From positions 1 to 64,000 of the forward strand of contig VGVY01000005.1 in the NCBI GenBank assembly GCA_016873835.1: a DNA stretch of 64,000 bases. The letters run 5' to 3'. This DNA is from Ignavibacteria bacterium. Lineage in GTDB: Bacteria > Bacteroidota > Ignavibacteria > Ignavibacteriales > Melioribacteraceae. Of the stretch, positions 51,986 to 61,999 are shown one piece after another; the first letter of the stretch is position 1, and every line of letters starts with the position of its first letter. Position numbers and translations under genes: made by a program. A model generated the notes under the pieces. That model was not told the DNA's origin and did no database searches. It worked only from the letters and a program-made list of their open reading frames with translations.

Positions 51986-53176
51986 TTGGATTTATTCACA
52001 AAGTGCTATGAATTTACCCGTGCTGATGATATTAAAGCAATGGGGGTGTATCCATATTTCCGAGCAATAGAAGAAAATGAAGGACCAGTAGTTCAAATTG
52101 AAGGTCGTAAAATTGTAATGGCCGGTTCAAATAATTATTTAGGATTAACAGCTCACCCAAGAGTTAAAGAAGCTGCATTAAAAGCTATAGAAAAATACGG
52201 CTCAGGCTGTTCAGGTTCCCGTTACTTAACTGGAACTCTTGATCTCCACATTCAATTAGAAGAGGAATTAGCTAAATTTTTTGGTACTGAAGCTGTTTTA
52301 TTATACAGTACTGGTTATCAAACAGCTCAAGGAATTATTCCAACCTTGGTTCAACGCGGTGAATATGTTGTATCTGATAGAGATAATCATGCTTGTATTG
52401 TTGCTGGACAAATTATGGCAAAAGGAGCAACTGCATCTCTTGAAAGATACAAGCACATGGATATGAAGGATTTAGAAAGAGTCTTAGCTAAATTACCTCT
52501 TGATGCTAGCAAGTTAGTTGTAAGTGATGGTGTTTTTAGCACCGGTGGAAGTATAGTCGATCTTCCAGTTTTGGTAGATCTTGCTAAAAAATATAATGCA
52601 AGAGTTTTGATTGATGATGCCCATTCAGTTGGAGTAATTGGAAAAGGCGGACGTGGAACTGCAAGTGAATTCAATTTAGAAAAAGAAGTTGATCTCACAA
52701 TGGGAACATTTAGTAAAACCTTTGCATCTCTTGGAGGATTTGTTGCTGGTCCAGAACGCGTTATTAATTATTTAAAACATCACTCCTCTGCACTAATTTT
52801 TAGTGCATCACCAACTCCACCTTCTGTTGCAGCTGCTCTTGCTGCGCTTCAATTATTAATTGAAGAACCTTGGCGTGTTGATAAACTAATTAAAAATGCT
52901 GCTAAGGTTAGAAATGAACTTAAAGCAGCTGGTTTTAATGTACCGGATGGAAGAACAGCTATTGTTCCAGTAATTGTTGGTGATGATCCTTTAGCATTCA
53001 AGATGTGGCGAATGTTGTATGATGCCGGCATTTTCGTGAATGTGTTTATTTCACCCGGTGTACCACAAGGGAGACAAATGATGAGAACTTCTTATATGTC
53101 AACTCATGAAGATGAGCATCTCGATTTTATTATTGAAACTTTTAAGAAGATTGGAAAAGAATTAGGATTGATTTAA
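51986..53176 (+). CDS. spt: Alpha-oxoamine synthase, serine palmitoyltransferase-like
   Basis: 396 aa, PLP-dependent. Condenses an amino acid with an acyl-CoA or acyl-ACP. PLP lysine K244 ([12 protein letters not shown]), H135 of DRDNHACI stacks on PLP, and [10 protein letters not shown] holds the cofactor aspartate. [24 protein letters not shown] and SNNYLGL fit serine palmitoyltransferase and also BioF and Kbl. I favour Spt because of its neighbours. It starts with TTG 6 nt after GGAGG. Terminated by a hairpin before the GNAT gene. Confidence 0.82.
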   Translation: MDLFTKCYEFTRADDIKAMGVYPYFRAIEENEGPVVQIEGRKIVMAGSNNYLGLTAHPRVKEAALKAIEKYGSGCSGSRYLTGTLDLHIQLEEELAKFFGTEAVLLYSTGYQTAQGIIPTLVQRGEYVVSDRDNHACIVAGQIMAKGATASLERYKHMDMKDLERVLAKLPLDASKLVVSDGVFSTGGSIVDLPVLVDLAKKYNARVLIDDAHSVGVIGKGGRGTASEFNLEKEVDLTMGTFSKTFASLGGFVAGPERVINYLKHHSSALIFSASPTPPSVAAALAALQLLIEEPWRVDKLIKNAAKVRNELKAAGFNVPDGRTAIVPVIVGDDPLAFKMWRMLYDAGIFVNVFISPGVPQGRQMMRTSYMSTHEDEHLDFIIETFKKIGKELGLI

Positions 53177-53194
53177 TTTTTTTTATCTATTAAT

Positions 53195-53225
53195 AAAAAG
53201 CATACTTCTTAAGTATGCTTTTTTT
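53195..53225. terminator. Hairpin terminator after the Spt-like gene
   Basis: AAAAAGCATACTT (53195-53207), CTT loop, AAGTATGC plus a T8 run (53211-53225). Stem of 13 bp if A-U pairs are counted; A-run on the other side makes it usable in both directions. The GNAT gene follows 16 bases later, so it relies on readthrough or its own promoter. Confidence 0.85.
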
Positions 53226-53241
53226 ATAGGAAGGAGAATCC

Positions 53242-54363
53242 ATGTCATTAGTAAAAATTAAAACCGTTTCGAGTAATAATGAAATAATGACATTTATAAA
53301 ATTTCCATGGAAGATTTATAAAGACGATCCTTTTTGGGTCGCTCCATTATTGATGGATAAGAAAAAAATATTGAACAAAAATAAAAATCCATTTTTCAAA
53401 CATGCAGAGATGGAATTATTTCTTGCAGAAAAAAATGGAGAACTTGTTGGCAGAATAGCTGCAATTAAAAATGACCTACATAATAAACACCATAATGACA
53501 ATGTTGGCTTTTTTGGTTTCTTCGAGTGTATAAATGATCAAGAAGTTGCCGATGCTTTATTTGATAAAGCAAAGGAATGGCTCAAATCAAAAAACTTATC
53601 AGAAATGAGAGGTCCGGCAAATCCATCTTCTAATGATGAGTATGGAATGTTACTGGATGGTTTCAACGATGAGCCTAGATTATTAATGACCTATAATCCC
53701 CCCTATTACTTAGAACTTTGTGAAAAATACGGCTTGAAAAAAGCTAAAGATCTTTACGCCTACAAACTTGAGAATAAAAAAGTTGTTTCTTCAGAAAAAT
53801 TGAAACGCGTCGCAGAAATTGCTCAAAAAAGATCTGGTATTAAAATTTCTCAGCTCGATATGAAAAATTTTAATAAAGAATTAGATAAGGTAAAATTTGT
53901 TTATAATAAAGCTTGGGCACCGAATTGGGGATTCGTTCCAATGACTGAAGAAGAAATCGATGCAATGGCAAAAGATTTGAAACCTTTAGTGGAGCCATCA
54001 CTATTGCTTTTTGGAGAAATCAATAATCAATTAGTTGGATTCGCATTAGTAATGTTAGATTACAATCAACTTTTTAAATCATTCAATGGAAGACTTCTTC
54101 CTTTTAATTTTTTAAAACTCTTCACTCAAAAGAAAAAAATCACCTGGTCTAGAATTCTTACTTTAGGAATAATACCAGAATACCAAAAACGCGGACTCGA
54201 TGCAGTTTTTTATTGGGAAATTGTAAACCGTGCTGAAAAATTAGGAATACTATTAGGTGAAGCGAGCTGGGTATTAGAAGATAATGATATGATGAATCGC
54301 GGTGCTCAAGTAATGAATGGCGAGATTTATAAAAAGTATAGAATTTATGATATGAAGATTTAA
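53242..54363 (+). CDS. GNAT-like acyltransferase, candidate bacterial ceramide synthase
   Basis: 373 aa, longer than single-domain GNATs. N-terminal block FIKFPWKIYKDDPFWVAPL and ELFLAEKNGELVGRIAAIKND; MRGPANPSSNDEYGMLLDGF in the middle; a C-terminal GNAT fold with LGIIPEYQKRGLDAVFYWE, the acyl-CoA pyrophosphate loop. This architecture matches the large GNAT family that includes Caulobacter bCerS, which N-acylates 3-ketosphinganine. Function is inferred from family and location. AAGGAG precedes the ATG. Confidence 0.72.
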   Translation: MSLVKIKTVSSNNEIMTFIKFPWKIYKDDPFWVAPLLMDKKKILNKNKNPFFKHAEMELFLAEKNGELVGRIAAIKNDLHNKHHNDNVGFFGFFECINDQEVADALFDKAKEWLKSKNLSEMRGPANPSSNDEYGMLLDGFNDEPRLLMTYNPPYYLELCEKYGLKKAKDLYAYKLENKKVVSSEKLKRVAEIAQKRSGIKISQLDMKNFNKELDKVKFVYNKAWAPNWGFVPMTEEEIDAMAKDLKPLVEPSLLLFGEINNQLVGFALVMLDYNQLFKSFNGRLLPFNFLKLFTQKKKITWSRILTLGIIPEYQKRGLDAVFYWEIVNRAEKLGILLGEASWVLEDNDMMNRGAQVMNGEIYKKYRIYDMKI

Positions 54364-54371
54364 TGCAGAAA

Positions 54372-55265
54372 CTATTTTAAAGCTTCTTCATATTTAGAAA
54401 TGTGAGGCGTATCAACCTTTTTCAACATATTAAAAACTTCTTTATCAGAGTAGTCTTTCAAATATTCGATGAACTCGCCAGATTTAGCATCAAAAAATAC
54501 TTTTATGAATGAACTTCTTGGATCAATCTGATCTTTAACTTTAAAAAGATTTGATACAAGTTTAACCATATTTTCATGTGCTTTTGCACGCAGACCTTTT
54601 TCATAATATATATCTAAACCATTGTAATGGTAATCAAAAATATCATTTCGTAATTGTAAGTACTTCGCGTTTAATAAATTATCAACAAATCCTCTGCGAT
54701 TGTAAGTTGAACTTTTTAACTGCCACCCTTCTGCAAATCTATTAGTGCCTCCTCGAACAGCAATATCAAGTGCTTTTTGGAATAAATCGGAGCCGCCAAG
54801 TTTGTAAAATGAATCTAAATCAAAGCCAATTATTAAGTACGCATAGAAATCAAGCAAACTTGTTAGAGGATCAAAATCAGTTTGATTGAAATACATTGAT
54901 TGGTTTTTTTCATATCTGAAACCCCAACTATTATCAAGAATGTTAAGCATAAGTGAATTTAGTTTTGTGTTATAAATTGGCCTTTGACTTACAACTACCA
55001 GTTGAGCTGAATAAGTAACTTCATCACTAGCAGCAGTGAAAAAAATATTGAATGTACATTTTATCTTATCGCCTTCCCAATTCTGTCTAGTAAATTTATT
55101 ATTGTTAAGATAATCTTGAACTTGATTCTTAAAATTCTCTAGTCGTTCACGTGCAGCAATCTGAAGCTGTTCATAATTTACTATTACAGTAGCATCTAAT
55201 TCTTGTGAGTATAAATATATTGGGATAGAAAGTACTATTAGAATTGCTATGCTAAAATTTCTCAT
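54372..55265 (-). CDS. DUF4835 family secreted protein
   Basis: About 297 aa. Signal peptide MRNFSIAILIVLSIPIYLYSQ, then ELDATVIVNYEQLQ, SDEVTYSAQLVVVSQRPIYNT, LTSLLDFYAYLIIGFDLDSF and RRGFVDNLLNAKYLQLRN, the pattern of DUF4835 (Bacteroidota). Function unknown. The open frame reaches 55292 (TTG) and an ATG at 55283. I chose 55265 because GAG lies upstream and it leaves space for a promoter in the short gap to the divergent gene. Confidence 0.8.
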   Translation of the reverse strand: MRNFSIAILIVLSIPIYLYSQELDATVIVNYEQLQIAARERLENFKNQVQDYLNNNKFTRQNWEGDKIKCTFNIFFTAASDEVTYSAQLVVVSQRPIYNTKLNSLMLNILDNSWGFRYEKNQSMYFNQTDFDPLTSLLDFYAYLIIGFDLDSFYKLGGSDLFQKALDIAVRGGTNRFAEGWQLKSSTYNRRGFVDNLLNAKYLQLRNDIFDYHYNGLDIYYEKGLRAKAHENMVKLVSNLFKVKDQIDPRSSFIKVFFDAKSGEFIEYLKDYSDKEVFNMLKKVDTPHISKYEEALK

Positions 55266-55332
55266 CGTTTTCTCAAAATTCATTTTCTTCAAAATATATA
55301 ATTGATATATTTAATACAATCTTTTTCGATAA

Positions 55333-56160
55333 ATGATGCTACAATTAAAAAGATTAAAAATATCTTTCTTCGTTTTACTGCTTATCAATACACAAAGTTT
55401 CGGGCAAGTTAATCCCGGTGCACGCCAAATTGCACTATCACATTCTGATATAGCCTTTTCAGAAGAAGTGTTTTCTTTATTTAATAATCCAGCCGGGTTA
55501 GCATACCTAATCAATAGAGAAGTTGGTTTATTCTATTCCCCGGCCCCATTTGGGGTAAAAGAATTATCGAGTGGCTTCGGTGCATATGTAGAACCGACAT
55601 CAATTGGTTCCTTTAGCGGCGGATTCATGATTTACGGATTTGATCTATATAAAGAAACAAAAATTTTATTTGGCTTTGGGAGAAAAATAACTAATACTTT
55701 TTCGGTTGGATTGTCGGCAGTATATAGAAATATCTCAATCATAAATTATGGAAGCAAAGGAAATTTATCATTCAATTTAGGCAGCAGTCTTATACTATTA
55801 GAAATGGTTAGTATCGGAGCTTCAATTGAAAATGCAACAAATAGCACGGTTGGGAATGAAGAAAATCAATTGCCGGTAGTGTTCAACTCTGGTATTGGAA
55901 TAAAAATATTAAATGACTTCAAGACTTTTATGGCTATTCGAAAAGAACTTAATTATGATCTTTCAATAATGTTAGGTGCAGAATATAATATTTTTGATTT
56001 TCTTCAACTGCGTATTGGAACTGCAACAGAGCCAAATACTTTTTCCGGTGGTTTTGGTTTAAAGTTTAATTTTCTTACAGCAGAATATGCTGTTCTTTCT
56101 CATCCTGATTTGGATTTGACACATCAATTCGGTTTAGTTATTCAACTCAAAAACGAATAA
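55333..56160 (+). CDS. PorV/PorQ-like outer-membrane protein
   Basis: 275 aa. Signal peptide ending SFGQ; then NPGARQIALSHSDIAFSEEVFSLFNNPAGLA, the characteristic opening of PorV/PorQ-type barrels, and repeated amphipathic strands to a final aromatic/hydrophobic strand (HQFGLVIQLKNE). In Bacteroidota such proteins anchor or process type IX cargo. It precedes the HHH-barrel gene by 5 nt. Confidence 0.8.
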   Translation: MMLQLKRLKISFFVLLLINTQSFGQVNPGARQIALSHSDIAFSEEVFSLFNNPAGLAYLINREVGLFYSPAPFGVKELSSGFGAYVEPTSIGSFSGGFMIYGFDLYKETKILFGFGRKITNTFSVGLSAVYRNISIINYGSKGNLSFNLGSSLILLEMVSIGASIENATNSTVGNEENQLPVVFNSGIGIKILNDFKTFMAIRKELNYDLSIMLGAEYNIFDFLQLRIGTATEPNTFSGGFGLKFNFLTAEYAVLSHPDLDLTHQFGLVIQLKNE

Positions 56161-56165
56161 CATCA

Positions 56166-58145
56166 ATGAAAAAAATCGTCTTCGCATTAATTATTATTAG
56201 CTCAATACATTCATTTGCACAAGTCGATACAACACAATTGTTTGAAAATGTTGAGTCACTACTTGAAGATGCTTCCCAAGAAAATGAAGATTCACAAATT
56301 TTTGATTCAATAGAATATTTGCTAAATAATCCTATCTTACTCAATGAGTCATCAATCAACGAGCTTTTGCAGATTCCATTTTTAGATTTACCAGCTGCTC
56401 GGGCAATTATCAGACATAGAAATTTATTAGGTGGTATTTCTTATAAAGAGCAATTGTATAATATAGAAGGTATTAGCTCTGAGTTAATAGAAAAAATTAT
56501 TCCATTTTTAAAACTCGGTGATGAAAAATCAACTTCATTCTTTGATACATTTACACAATTTTCTCAGAATCTATCATTAAAGTATCGGACAAGGATGCAA
56601 TATGATATTCAAGAACGTCTTGGCTTTAGTAATAATAAATTCCTAGGTTCAAGACCAAAATATTATAATCGATTTTTGATAAATTCCTCAAATGCATTTC
56701 AGCTTGGGGCTGTAATTGAAAAGGATGCCGGAGAAGAATCGTTAACTGACTTTTCATCACTTCATTTACAAATTAGTGAATTAGGTTTTGTAAAAAATAT
56801 TCTGCTAGGTGATTTCAATTATGAATTTGGTCAAGGACTTGCTCTATGGAGCCCATACTCTTTTTCAAAAGGATCAGACGCTGTCAAAGTAATTTCGAAA
56901 CGTGCAAGGGATTCTTACCAGTATTCAAGTACTGATGAAAACAAATTTTTTAGAGGTGCTTCATTTCAAATAGACATTCTTGGATTTAAGATAATTCCAT
57001 TTTACTCTTTCAATTCATTGGATGCATCAATTGATTCTACTACAAACACAGTTACTTCTTTTACTGAAGATGGATATCATCGCACGTTAAGTGAGATCAG
57101 GAAAATCGATAGTGCAAATGAAAAGGTTTTTGGTATAATGACACATTACGCCCCAATTGACAATACAAACCTTGGTTTTCTTTTTTACAACTCAACTTTC
57201 ACTCCATCAATTTCTAATACAAATATTCATAAACCAAGCGGTTCGGATCATTCTTACTATTCATTGAGCTACTCAACAACATTTAATAGAATATTTTTTA
57301 CGGGAGAATTTTCATTTAATAACTTATCAGTAGCATCAATAAATAATTTGGAAATATTTCTCGAAAATAATTTTTCTTTAATTATTTCTTTAAGAAATTA
57401 TCCGAGGAATTATTATTCATTCCACAGTAATGGATTTGGAGAAAAAAGCACAACCCAAAATGAGGTCGGATTTTATTCAGGTTTTTATTGGAAAACATCT
57501 TTTGGTGTTTTCAATTTTTACTATGACCAATTTAAAATTCCAGTCGCCGGTAGTAACTATAATTTTTCTGCACAAGGAAATGATTTTTTGCTTAATTACT
57601 ACCATAGAATATTTCAAAACACAACCGCTACATTAAGATTTAAATCTGAAACAAAAGAGCAAGTTGAAATAATCAGCAATGAATTCAAGCTTATTGATAG
57701 AAGAATAACTAATCTGCGATTAGAAATTAATCATAAGGTTTCAAGAATTCTGCAAATGAGAACTCGCGCAGAATTCGTTTTTATTCCATCAAACATTGCA
57801 AATTCAAAAGAAACTGGCTCACTTTTCTTTTATGATTTGAAGTACATACCTTTTAATCAATTCTCCATTCAATCTAGAATTATTTTTTTTAGTACCGATT
57901 CATATAATTCACGCATTTATGAATTTGAAAATGATTTGATTGGTGTTATGACCAATCCACCCTTATATGGTGAAGGTTTTAGATGGTATTTATTATTGAA
58001 ATATTCTACAAAGTTTGGATTAAACGTTTCATTTAAATATTCTGAACTCCACAAGCCGAATGAAAAAGCATTGAGTAGCGGAGATTCAGAAATTTTTGGG
58101 AATTTAGATAATAAGATCAGTTTGCAATTGGACTTTAATTTTTAA
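56166..58145 (+). CDS. Helix-hairpin-helix plus outer-membrane beta-barrel protein
   Basis: 659 aa. Signal peptide MKKIVFALIIISSIHSFAQ. Residues about 35-115 hold ComEA-type helix-hairpin-helix repeats (SINELLQIPFLDLPAARAIIRHRNLLGGI, then EQLYNIEGISSELIEKI). The rest is a long beta-barrel with aromatic strand ends, finishing LDNKISLQLDFNF (C-terminal F). Related proteins are common in Ignavibacteria but have no proven role. It is convergent with the ferredoxin oxidoreductase gene, overlapping by 11 bases. Confidence 0.8.
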   Translation: MKKIVFALIIISSIHSFAQVDTTQLFENVESLLEDASQENEDSQIFDSIEYLLNNPILLNESSINELLQIPFLDLPAARAIIRHRNLLGGISYKEQLYNIEGISSELIEKIIPFLKLGDEKSTSFFDTFTQFSQNLSLKYRTRMQYDIQERLGFSNNKFLGSRPKYYNRFLINSSNAFQLGAVIEKDAGEESLTDFSSLHLQISELGFVKNILLGDFNYEFGQGLALWSPYSFSKGSDAVKVISKRARDSYQYSSTDENKFFRGASFQIDILGFKIIPFYSFNSLDASIDSTTNTVTSFTEDGYHRTLSEIRKIDSANEKVFGIMTHYAPIDNTNLGFLFYNSTFTPSISNTNIHKPSGSDHSYYSLSYSTTFNRIFFTGEFSFNNLSVASINNLEIFLENNFSLIISLRNYPRNYYSFHSNGFGEKSTTQNEVGFYSGFYWKTSFGVFNFYYDQFKIPVAGSNYNFSAQGNDFLLNYYHRIFQNTTATLRFKSETKEQVEIISNEFKLIDRRITNLRLEINHKVSRILQMRTRAEFVFIPSNIANSKETGSLFFYDLKYIPFNQFSIQSRIIFFSTDSYNSRIYEFENDLIGVMTNPPLYGEGFRWYLLLKYSTKFGLNVSFKYSELHKPNEKALSSGDSEIFGNLDNKISLQLDFNF

Positions 58146-59415
58146 CTGAATTCAACTCAAATAATTCTTCTAAATTTATTTTTGCGGCAAGTTTACTTTC
58201 AGAACAGACTTCAACAAAAACTTTTTTAGGAAATATTTCAGAGCTCTCTAAGAAAAATGCTAAACTAAATAATGCAGCAAATTTATTTGTAAATTTAGAA
58301 CGAAAGCCATTTTTTAAAATTTTCATTTTTGTTTCAGGAATTGCTAACGATGAATCAATTATAAGTTGACCACTTTCAGCTTTTTTAAGAATAGCTAATG
58401 AATAATCCAATCCATCATTAGAAGTGACGATTGCAAAATCAGGACAGCTTGAACCCGTAAATAAAATATTTTTAGGTGATAAAATTATTTCCGCAGATGA
58501 AAATCCTATTCCTACTGTAACTGGGTAGCTGCTCTTTTTTGTTGCATGCAATCCGGATTTAATTGCCGCTTGTGTGAATAATTCTGCTGCTGTTTGAACA
58601 CCTTCTCCAGCTGAACCGGAAATTAAAATGCTGATCGGTTTAGTTAACTTGTGATTTCTTTTGGGTTGTATAAATAACTTTTCATTGATCAATGGCTTGG
58701 GAGCATTTTTCACAGCCAGCTTAAATGGTTCTCTCATTTTATTGTAATATAATTTAATCGGGATCCCGGCTTCATTTGCGATATTTATTAATTTCATCCC
58801 GGGATTTGACTTCACTCCATAACTTGGGCACAATTCCAAAACTTCAACTAAAGAAAATCCGTTGTTTGTAATTGCCTCGGTGAAGGTTTTGTACATTTCC
58901 ATATTTGTTAAAATCCTACTGACGTAGTTTGCACCGGCAGATGATGCCATTTCACATATATCATATCCGCTATGATCTGCTCCTTCTTTTAATGTAGGAG
59001 TTTTGAACCCTAATGGGGTGAACTCACTTTGCTGTCCACCAGTCATCCCATATAACATATTATTGTGAACAATAACAGTCATATTAAAATTATTATGCGC
59101 TGCATCTAATATGTGCTGCATACCAATTGTTGCGCCGCCATCTCCAATAAAAACAATTATTTTTTTATTAGGATTTTCTAATGACATTGAAATGCCAGCA
59201 GCAAGAGCCACAGATCTTCCGTGCAATCCGTGAATTGTGTGCGTTGTAAAACATTTATCAACAATTCCATGACACCCAATATCAGTTACTATAATGACAT
59301 CAAAAGGTGAACAGTTTAATTCTTGCAGTGATTTATCAATTCCCATTGCAATTAATGAGTGACCGCAACCTTTACAAAATGGTAATTTTTCTTCAAGTAG
59401 ATATTTATTGCTCAT
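58135..59415 (-). CDS. 2-oxoacid:ferredoxin oxidoreductase, beta-gamma fusion
   Basis: 426 aa. Residues 1-245: TPP-binding beta subunit with CKGCGH (C14, C17), DIGCHG, GDGGATIGMQHILDAAHNN. Residues about 260-426: gamma domain (ISILISGSAGEGVQTAAELFTQAAIKSG). Converts a 2-oxoacid to acyl-CoA, reducing ferredoxin. In many KorAB systems the gamma part is fused to alpha, not beta. No ferredoxin-like delta subunit is present. Specificity (2-oxoglutarate, branched-chain or indolepyruvate-like) cannot be read from the sequence. Overlaps the alpha gene by 11 bases. Confidence 0.85.
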   Translation of the reverse strand: MSNKYLLEEKLPFCKGCGHSLIAMGIDKSLQELNCSPFDVIIVTDIGCHGIVDKCFTTHTIHGLHGRSVALAAGISMSLENPNKKIIVFIGDGGATIGMQHILDAAHNNFNMTVIVHNNMLYGMTGGQQSEFTPLGFKTPTLKEGADHSGYDICEMASSAGANYVSRILTNMEMYKTFTEAITNNGFSLVEVLELCPSYGVKSNPGMKLINIANEAGIPIKLYYNKMREPFKLAVKNAPKPLINEKLFIQPKRNHKLTKPISILISGSAGEGVQTAAELFTQAAIKSGLHATKKSSYPVTVGIGFSSAEIILSPKNILFTGSSCPDFAIVTSNDGLDYSLAILKKAESGQLIIDSSLAIPETKMKILKNGFRSKFTNKFAALFSLAFFLESSEIFPKKVFVEVCSESKLAAKINLEELFELNSVKN

Positions 59416-60529
59416 ATTTTAAAACTTCATTTATTATTTCATTTGGAGTTATCATTCTACCAAATTCATTTACACCTGATATATTTTTGCTTGAATTTGC
59501 ACCAAATAAAATTTGACGGTATTGACCGGTTAGATTCTCTTCTGCTACGATGACATTTTTGTGATTGATAACACATTCAAAAATAATTTTGGGTATCGGG
59601 AAAAGAGTCTTAACAATCAGAAGTGATACATGTTTCCCAATTTCTCGTAAAGATTCAATAGCTTCTTTTGCAGCTAGTGATGTTATTCCATACGAAATTA
59701 AAAGAGTTTCCGATTTCTTAGCTTCATTATAATCAAATAAACAAAATGCATTTTGATTTTTAATCATTTTATTATGCAAACGTTTTGAATTAAAAAGTGC
59801 TTCGTGTGTAGAATTTTGAATTATTCCTTTTGTGTTGTGTGTTGACGAAGTTATTCTAACCTGATGTTTATTATTATTTATCGGTAAAAATTGTGGGACA
59901 AGATTACTTTCGGGTTTATATGGGACATAAGTATCATCACTTTCAAAATAATTTCTTTTAATTTGTTCAATCTTTTTCAACTTAGTACAATCTACGTCAG
60001 CCATTGTCATCATTTCTTCTTTTGATGTTAAAATAATAACCGGAGTTCTTAGATTAACCGCAGTTTCAACTGCTTTAGCAGATATTTCCCAACAATCTAT
60101 TGAATCACCTACACAAAAAGTCGGTATTGCCATTCCGCCAGAAATTATCCCATTAAGTATACTTATATCCCCTTGAGAACCGATTGTAGCAGTTCCGGTT
60201 GATGGACCTAACCTTTGAACTAAAATAATTATCATAGGCAGTTCCATCATATATGCCATATTAATACTTTCTATCATCAATGCAAATCCGGGGAATGAAG
60301 TTGCAGTAACTGGAATTCTTGAAGTTGAAGAGAAGCCAGTCATCCACTGAAGAGTAGTAATTTCATCTGGTGCTGCTAAGAAAATAGGAAATCTTTCTGA
60401 TGCATATGAATAGAGTAAATTTGCCGGTGTTATTGGATATCCAATAAATACATCTGCTCCAGCTTGTGCTAATGACTCAATTACTAACCTTGAATTATCT
60501 GTAAATATTATTTGGTCATCAATTTCCAT
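59405..60529 (-). CDS. 2-oxoacid:ferredoxin oxidoreductase, alpha subunit
   Basis: 374 aa. ADVFIGYPITPANLLYSYA (GYPITPxx motif), APDEITTLQWMTGFSSTSRIPVTATSFPGFALMIESINMA, and QRLGPSTGTATIGSQGDI are the core alpha-subunit blocks, then a transketolase C-terminal-like domain. It lacks an N-terminal gamma domain because that domain is on the beta gene. It forms a two-gene operon with the beta-gamma gene. Confidence 0.88.
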   Translation of the reverse strand: MEIDDQIIFTDNSRLVIESLAQAGADVFIGYPITPANLLYSYASERFPIFLAAPDEITTLQWMTGFSSTSRIPVTATSFPGFALMIESINMAYMMELPMIIILVQRLGPSTGTATIGSQGDISILNGIISGGMAIPTFCVGDSIDCWEISAKAVETAVNLRTPVIILTSKEEMMTMADVDCTKLKKIEQIKRNYFESDDTYVPYKPESNLVPQFLPINNNKHQVRITSSTHNTKGIIQNSTHEALFNSKRLHNKMIKNQNAFCLFDYNEAKKSETLLISYGITSLAAKEAIESLREIGKHVSLLIVKTLFPIPKIIFECVINHKNVIVAEENLTGQYRQILFGANSSKNISGVNEFGRMITPNEIINEVLKYEQ

Positions 60530-60803
60530 AATAAAAAATCATTGTTAAAGATTGGTTTGACAAATAACTTTTTATGAAGCTCATAAGGATTGTGGAATTA
60601 ATTTTTGTACAATTATTTTCGAAATATTACTTAGCAAAATAACAAAAAGTATCATAAGGTTATTATATATTTACGATGAAAATATATTTCTTTTTGAGAA
60701 AATTGCTTTTTATTACGGACTTGTGGTCATTGTATGGTTTCTATAAATGAATTAATTCGTCACAAATTTTTCTAACCAGTCTATTAATTAAAATGGTAAG
60801 TAT

Positions 60804-61982
60804 ATGTCAACAAATCAATTAAAACACACGGATCACTATTTAGTAGAAGATTTATTTACAGCTGAACAGAAAATGATTCGAGAAACAATGGGAGAATGGG
60901 TGAACAAATCGGTAAAACCAATTATTGAGGATTACTGCGAAAAGTCAGAATTCCCAATCCATTTAGTAAAAGAACTTGGGGAACTTGGCGGCTTCGGACC
61001 ATTCATTCCAGAGAAATATGGTGGTGCTGGATTAGATTATATTTCATATGGAATCATTATGCAAGAACTTGAACGCGGTGATTCCGGAATTCGTTCAATG
61101 GCATCAGTACAATCATCTCTTGTTATGTATCCAATCAATTCTTTTGGAAGTGAAGTACAAAAAATGAAGTATTTACCCAAACTTGCAACTGGAGAAATAA
61201 TTGGCTGCTTTGGTTTAACAGAACCGGACTATGGTTCAGATCCCGGCGGAATGATAACTAGAATAAAAGATACTGGTGATTATTACTTGCTTAATGGCGC
61301 AAAAATGTGGATCACAAATTCATCCATTGCAGACATCGCTATTGTATGGGCAAAAGATGCAAATGATGAAGTAAAAGGAATGATAGTTGAAAAAGGAAGT
61401 GAAGGATTTTCAGCACCAGAAACACATGGCAAATGGTCTTTAAGAGCATCAGTTACCGGCGAATTAGTATTTGATAATGTGAAAGTACCAAAGGAAAATA
61501 TTCTGCCAAACATTTCGGGATTAAAAGGACCATTAAAGTGTTTAAGTTCAGCTCGTTATGGAATTGCATGGGGAGCTATTGGAGCAGCAATAGATTGTTA
61601 TGAAGCTGCTGTTAAATATTCTCTTGAGCGAAAACAATTTGGAAAACCAATCGGAGCGTTTCAGCTTCAGCAAAAAAAACTTGCTGATGCACTTACAGAA
61701 ATTACAAAAGCTCAATTATTGGTATTGCGATTAGGTCAGCTTTGTGATGAAGGAAAAGTAACTGCAGCACAGATCTCAATGGCCAAAAGAAATAATGTAG
61801 AAATTGCATTGACTATTGCGAGAGAAACTAGACAAATTTTAGGCGCAATGGGAATAACAAATGATTATCCGATGATGCGGCACATGATGAATCTAGAATC
61901 AGTTATTACATACGAGGGAACTCATGATATCCACACGCTAATAACTGGTCACGAAATTACCGGCATACCTTCTTTCAGATAA
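60804..61982 (+). CDS. gcdH: Acyl-CoA dehydrogenase, glutaryl-CoA dehydrogenase-like
   Basis: 392-aa flavoprotein. FAD/substrate motifs GCFGLTEPDYGSDPGGMITR and NGAKMWITNSSIADIAIVWA; the catalytic glutamate is in ITYEGTHDIHTLITGHEITGI. The THDIHxLI-GxxITGIxxF ending and FGLTEPxxGSDP are typical of glutaryl-CoA dehydrogenase, which oxidises and decarboxylates glutaryl-CoA in lysine/tryptophan breakdown. Exact substrate is inferred. Confidence 0.82.
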   Translation: MSTNQLKHTDHYLVEDLFTAEQKMIRETMGEWVNKSVKPIIEDYCEKSEFPIHLVKELGELGGFGPFIPEKYGGAGLDYISYGIIMQELERGDSGIRSMASVQSSLVMYPINSFGSEVQKMKYLPKLATGEIIGCFGLTEPDYGSDPGGMITRIKDTGDYYLLNGAKMWITNSSIADIAIVWAKDANDEVKGMIVEKGSEGFSAPETHGKWSLRASVTGELVFDNVKVPKENILPNISGLKGPLKCLSSARYGIAWGAIGAAIDCYEAAVKYSLERKQFGKPIGAFQLQQKKLADALTEITKAQLLVLRLGQLCDEGKVTAAQISMAKRNNVEIALTIARETRQILGAMGITNDYPMMRHMMNLESVITYEGTHDIHTLITGHEITGIPSFR

Positions 61983-61999
61983 TCTTTTCTTACAAATTT

